This document shows positions 23,232 to 25,807 of a stretch of DNA of 25,807 nt, piece by piece. Origin of the DNA: Bacteroidales bacterium (GTDB lineage Bacteria > Bacteroidota > Bacteroidia > Bacteroidales > Bacteroidaceae); NCBI GenBank assembly GCA_004552155.1, contig SFPF01000068.1, positions 1 through 25,807 on the forward strand, read 5' to 3'. The first letter of the stretch is position 1. Each line of letters starts with the position of its first letter. The notes under the pieces are model-generated. The model saw nothing but the letters and a program-made list of their open reading frames with translations. It was not told the DNA's origin and made no database searches. A program made the translations under genes and the position numbers.

Positions 23232-23239
23232 CAAAGTTA
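23232..23239 (-). promoter_or_regulatory. -7 box of the PAP2 gene cluster
   Basis: TAACTTTG on the minus strand is identical to the efflux-operon box. It lies 34 bp upstream of the preferred ATG and rules out the TTG start. Confidence 0.65.
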
Positions 23240-23280
23240 CGCTTTTTTCGTTTGAAACGCAGTTTTTCTTAGCAGATAGT

Positions 23281-23318
23281 AAAAAATTCAGGCAGATAAT
23301 AAAAACTATCTGCCTGAA
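23281..23318 (-). terminator. Terminator of the prfA-pyrF transcript
   Basis: TTCAGGCAGATA (23287-23298) and TATCTGCCTGAA (23307-23318) form a perfect 12-bp stem. On the minus strand it is followed by TTTTTT. It lies about 90 bp beyond the pyrF stop. Confidence 0.85.
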
Positions 23319-23409
23319 AGTAAAAAATTGGAAGGGGAAAGTCTGAGGTTTTATATAGGAGCCGCGGGTTTTGCAGAACGCCCCTTTCCTTGAGGTGCAG
23401 GAAGATGCC

Positions 23410-24237
23410 TTATTTCAGCAGTTTCTGCATTTGTTCCTGCAATTCGCGGGCCTTTTCGCCGGCTACCTTTGCAAAGTCCTCGGTAGAATCGGCGTAGATG
23501 ATGCCGCGCGAGGAGTTTACCAAGAGTTCGCAGCGCGGGGTCATGCCGTATCGGCACACTTCTTCGAGCGAACCGCCCTGTGCCCCCACGCCGGGCACGA
23601 GGAGGAAGTGGCGCGGCGCAATGCGGCGAATGTCTTCAAAGAGTTTGCCCTGCGTGGCACCTACCACGTACATCATCTGCTCGTCAGTGCCCCACTGCTG
23701 CGACACGCGGAGCACGCGCTCGAAGAGGCGCTCGCCCTCCGTGTCGGCGGTGAGCTGGAAATCGTGCGAGCCTTTGTTGCTCGTCAGGGCGAGCAGCACT
23801 GCCCACTTGCCGGGGTAGGTGAGAAACGGCGTTACGCTGTCTTCGCCCATGTAGGGCGCAATGGTCAGCGCGTCCACCTGCGTGCCTTCGAAGAAGGTGC
23901 GGGCGTACATGGCAGAAGTGTTGCCGATGTCGCCGCGCTTCGCGTCGGCAATGATGAATTGGTCGGGATAGTTTGCCTTGATATACTGTACCGTTTGCTC
24001 AAACGCCTGCCAGCCTTCGATGCCGAAGCATTCGTAGAAAGCGAGGTTGGGCTTGTAGGCCACGCAGTAGGGGGCGGTGGCGTCGATGATGGCTTTGTTG
24101 AACGTGAAGATGGCTTCTGCCGTCGTTGCACTGTTGTCAATGATGTGCTGCGGCATCTTCTTCAAGTCGGTATCGAGTCCGACGCAGAGGAACGAGCCTT
24201 TGCGGGCGATGTTGTCGATGATTTGCTGTTTGTTCAT
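23410..24237 (-). CDS. pyrF: Orotidine 5'-phosphate decarboxylase (type 2)
   Basis: This enzyme decarboxylates OMP to UMP, the last step of de novo pyrimidine synthesis. The ATG at 24237 gives 275 residues starting MNKQQIIDNIARKGSFLCVG, typical of the longer type-2 form. An upstream in-frame ATG adds 30 unconserved residues and would overlap the prfA end. The catalytic block IIADAKRGDIGNTSAMYA (DAKRGD 98-103), FLLVPGVGAQGG and VNSSRGIIYA are present. It follows prfA by 49 bp and has a strong terminator. Confidence 0.95.
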   Translation of the reverse strand: MNKQQIIDNIARKGSFLCVGLDTDLKKMPQHIIDNSATTAEAIFTFNKAIIDATAPYCVAYKPNLAFYECFGIEGWQAFEQTVQYIKANYPDQFIIADAKRGDIGNTSAMYARTFFEGTQVDALTIAPYMGEDSVTPFLTYPGKWAVLLALTSNKGSHDFQLTADTEGERLFERVLRVSQQWGTDEQMMYVVGATQGKLFEDIRRIAPRHFLLVPGVGAQGGSLEEVCRYGMTPRCELLVNSSRGIIYADSTEDFAKVAGEKARELQEQMQKLLK

Positions 24238-24286
24238 AAGAGGGAGATTATGGTGTGAAGGGTTATGCTGTCTCGTTGATAGCTGC

Positions 24287-25396
24287 TTAGAGTTCCGCCT
24301 CTTTGAGTCGTTCGGCGTTTTCGGCAATGATGAGGTGGTCGATGCAGTCTTGAATATCGCCGTCCATGAAAGCCGCGAGGTTGTAGATGGTATAATTGAT
24401 GCGGTGGTCGGTGATGCGGCCCTGCGGATAGTTGTAGGTACGGATTTTAGCGGAGCGGTCGCCCGTAGAAACGAGGGTCTTGCGGCGCGAGGCGATGTCG
24501 TCGGTGTACTTCTGGTGCTCGCGGTCGTAGATAAAGGTGCGCAGGCGTGCGAGGGCGCGTTCCTTATTCTTAGGCTGGTCGCGCGTCTCGGTACATTCGA
24601 TGAGGATTTCCTCCACTTCGCCCGTCACGGGGTTTTTCCAGTTGTAGCGCAGGCGCACGCCGCTCTCCACCTTGTTCACGTTCTGTCCGCCCGCGCCGGA
24701 GCTGCGGAATGTATCCCATTTAATCTCGCCCTCGTTGATGACCACGTCAAACGCCTCGGCTTCGGGCAGCACCGCCACGGTGGCGGCGGAGGTGTGCACG
24801 CGGCCCTGTGTCTCAGTGGCGGGTACGCGCTGCACGCGGTGCACGCCGCTCTCGTATTTGAGCGTTCCGTAGACATCTGCGCCCGTCACGGAGCAGATGA
24901 TTTCCTTGAAACCGCCCGCTGCGCCCTCGCTCGCGCTCGACACTTCGAGGTGCCAGCCTTTGCGCTCGCAGTATTTGGTGTACATGCGGAAGAGGTCGCC
25001 GGCAAAGAGTGCGGCTTCGTCGCCGCCCGTGCCGCCGCGTATTTCGAGAATGGCGTTTTTGCCGTCCTCGGGATCCTTTGGCACAAGCATGAGTTTTATT
25101 TCCTCTTCAAGCTGCGGCAGGCGTTGCTCGGCGGCGGCGAGTTCCTCGCGTGCCATCTCTTTAAGTTCTGGGTCTTGCTCGTTCACAATGAGCTGTTTGC
25201 ACTCGTCAAGGCTAGTGAGCAGCGTGGCATATTCCTTTCGTGCCGCCATCAGGTCTTCGAGTTCCTTGTATTCTTTCGTGAGGCGCACGTATCGCTGCTG
25301 GTCGGCGATGACAGAGGGGTCTGTGATCAGCGTTGACACCTCCTCAAAGCGTGCTTGCAGTCCTTCGAGTTTTTCTAATAGTGTGGTTGTTGCCAT
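24287..25396 (-). CDS. prfA: Peptide chain release factor 1
   Basis: RF1 recognises UAA and UAG stop codons and triggers peptide release. The 369-residue length is normal. The stop-codon-reading tripeptide is PAT (192-194), as in RF1 rather than the SPF of RF2. The GGQ catalytic loop is 236-238 in GAGGQNVNKVESGVRL, and RGGTGGDEAALFAGDLFRMY marks the RF superfamily region. The N-terminal helical part MATTTLLEKLEGLQARFEEV is complete. A roughly 210-nt upstream stretch on the same strand contains a possible terminator-like RNA element. Confidence 0.97.
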   Translation of the reverse strand: MATTTLLEKLEGLQARFEEVSTLITDPSVIADQQRYVRLTKEYKELEDLMAARKEYATLLTSLDECKQLIVNEQDPELKEMAREELAAAEQRLPQLEEEIKLMLVPKDPEDGKNAILEIRGGTGGDEAALFAGDLFRMYTKYCERKGWHLEVSSASEGAAGGFKEIICSVTGADVYGTLKYESGVHRVQRVPATETQGRVHTSAATVAVLPEAEAFDVVINEGEIKWDTFRSSGAGGQNVNKVESGVRLRYNWKNPVTGEVEEILIECTETRDQPKNKERALARLRTFIYDREHQKYTDDIASRRKTLVSTGDRSAKIRTYNYPQGRITDHRINYTIYNLAAFMDGDIQDCIDHLIIAENAERLKEAEL

Positions 25397-25446
25397 GTAT
25401 GATGTAATTGTTATACCCTTTTACTATTTTTGTATTAGTATGCTGA

Positions 25447-25461
25447 GTGCCTGGAAGGCAG
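25447..25461. repeat. Solitary REP copy
   Basis: GTGCCTGGAAGGCAG is the transposase-associated REP palindrome with one changed end base. It lies alone between prfA and its putative promoter, 19 kb from the transposase. Confidence 0.75.
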
Positions 25462-25517
25462 TTAATACCTTATTTTTTTTCCTTTCATATTTTTGATTTT
25501 TTGTTTGTTATTAAATT

Positions 25518-25607
25518 AAAAATGCTCGTCTTTCCGAGCCGTCACACACAACAGACACCTCTAATACATAAAGGTGTTTCGCCTAGTCTCGTCAGTGTTG
25601 TGTCTAG
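25518..25607 (-). ncRNA. Candidate small RNA or attenuator leader upstream of prfA
   Basis: From a -7 box at 25614-25621, a minus-strand RNA starting near 25607 would form a long stem: ACACAACA with TGTTGTGT, with ACACC/GGTGT inside. It is followed by GCTCG-GAAAGA-CGAGC and ATTTTT, a short terminator-like hairpin ending near 25518. The result is a roughly 90-nt RNA, or a leader that can stop transcription before prfA. The family is not recognised. Confidence 0.4.
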
Positions 25608-25613
25608 GAATTG

Positions 25614-25621
25614 CAAAAGTA
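25614..25621 (-). promoter_or_regulatory. -7 box upstream of the candidate leader RNA and prfA
   Basis: TACTTTTG on the minus strand matches TAnnTTTG. It is the only such box seen between prfA and the upstream gene. Confidence 0.5.
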
Positions 25622-25627
25622 GTTCAG

Positions 25628-25646
25628 AAAAGAGTATTACTCTTTT
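25628..25646 (-). terminator. Terminator-like hairpin after the last partial gene
   Basis: AAAAGAG (25628-25634) and CTCTTTT (25640-25646) form a 7-bp stem. On the minus strand the hairpin exits into TCTGAACTACTTTT. It lies 2 bp beyond the stop at 25649. The stem is A/T-rich and the T-run modest, so it is a weak call. Confidence 0.45.
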
Positions 25647-25648
25647 TG

Positions 25649-25807
25649 TTATGCGTATTCGATTACAGGGAAACAACTGTCCTTATAACCTCTGCTGTCA
25701 AAACGACTGCTGATACGAACATAGTTTACGTTAGTAACCTTGAGTCTCTTACCGCCGAGTTTCTCCATTGCTTCTGCAACAGTTTGGCAATTACGAGCAT
25801 CTTCACC
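25649..25807 (-). CDS. Unrecognised protein, C-terminal fragment
   Basis: The minus strand is open from the window edge to TAA at 25651-25649. It gives 52 residues that include GEDARNCQTVAEAMEKLGGK and VNYVRISSRFDSRGYKDSC, ending FPVIEYA. Codon use looks like a real gene but is more AT-rich than its neighbours. A stop and a terminator-like hairpin are properly placed. I do not recognise the family. The 5' part is outside the window. Confidence 0.6.
   Translation of the reverse strand, partial: GEDARNCQTVAEAMEKLGGKRLKVTNVNYVRISSRFDSRGYKDSCFPVIEYA

Noticed and set aside
23199..23234. TTG start for the PAP2 protein
   Set aside because: The TTG is part of the TAACTTTG promoter box, so it would not be transcribed. 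The ATG at 23198 is used.

Overview
The window looks like chromosomal DNA of a fairly GC-rich Bacteroidales species, perhaps Prevotellaceae-like. This rests on the protein families (Na+-NQR NqrF, a type-2 PyrF, a Bacteroides-type second LpxA, DUF4143 ATPase remnants) and on recurring TAnnTTTG promoter boxes (CAAAnnTA on the given strand), the Bacteroidetes -7 element. The genus is inference.

Layout. 1-1388: the 3' part of a glycogen debranching enzyme is joined directly to a 5'-truncated nqrF. 1494-3842 (+): yicC, a hairpin repeat element, gmk and nadD. 3841-4042 (-): a candidate structured ncRNA with its own promoter and terminator. 4107-5225 (-): hemW. 5236-5592: the tail of a DUF4143 ATPase and an array of palindromes. 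5613-6298: a REP-flanked single-tyrosine transposase, followed by a cluster of other hairpin repeats (6350-6613). 6642-8280 (-): a broken ABC exporter. 8344-8727: a two-hairpin composite relative of the 2.4-kb repeat. 8766-11010 (-): an EcoRI-family adenine methyltransferase followed by a DUF262-HNH protein, a candidate restriction or defence pair. 11011-11723 has no gene but holds a transposase-less copy of the REP unit and a 21-bp-period palindrome array. 11724-12617 (-): nadK. 12762-19563 (-): a tripartite RND efflux operon (membrane fusion protein, pump, outer-membrane factor) followed by an LpxA-type acyltransferase. 19831-23198 (-): cdd, a porin, a bile-acid/Na+-symporter-like protein and a PAP2 phosphatase. 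23410-25396 (-): pyrF and prfA. A candidate leader or small RNA and the tail of an unrecognised gene close the window.

Two themes stand out. First, non-coding structure is very dense: at least five distinct palindromic repeat families fill almost every long gene-free stretch between 2.4 and 11.6 kb. Second, several well-conserved genes carry short deletion-like lesions while the rest of the coding sequence looks undamaged. They affect the debranching enzyme/nqrF junction, the DUF4143 tail, the ABC Walker A, the HNH tail, TolC (twice), the RND pump and the porin. This could be real pseudogenisation, mixed strains, or a systematic assembly or sequencing fault. I cannot separate these without reads, so the broken calls are tied to this sequence as given.

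How the genes work together: acrA-acrB-tolC-lpxA read as one transcript from a promoter overlapped by a probable repressor palindrome and ending in a strong hairpin terminator. prfA-pyrF form a second transcript. PAP2-symporter-porin-cdd are closely packed and may be a third. The methyltransferase and DUF262-HNH genes share one promoter.
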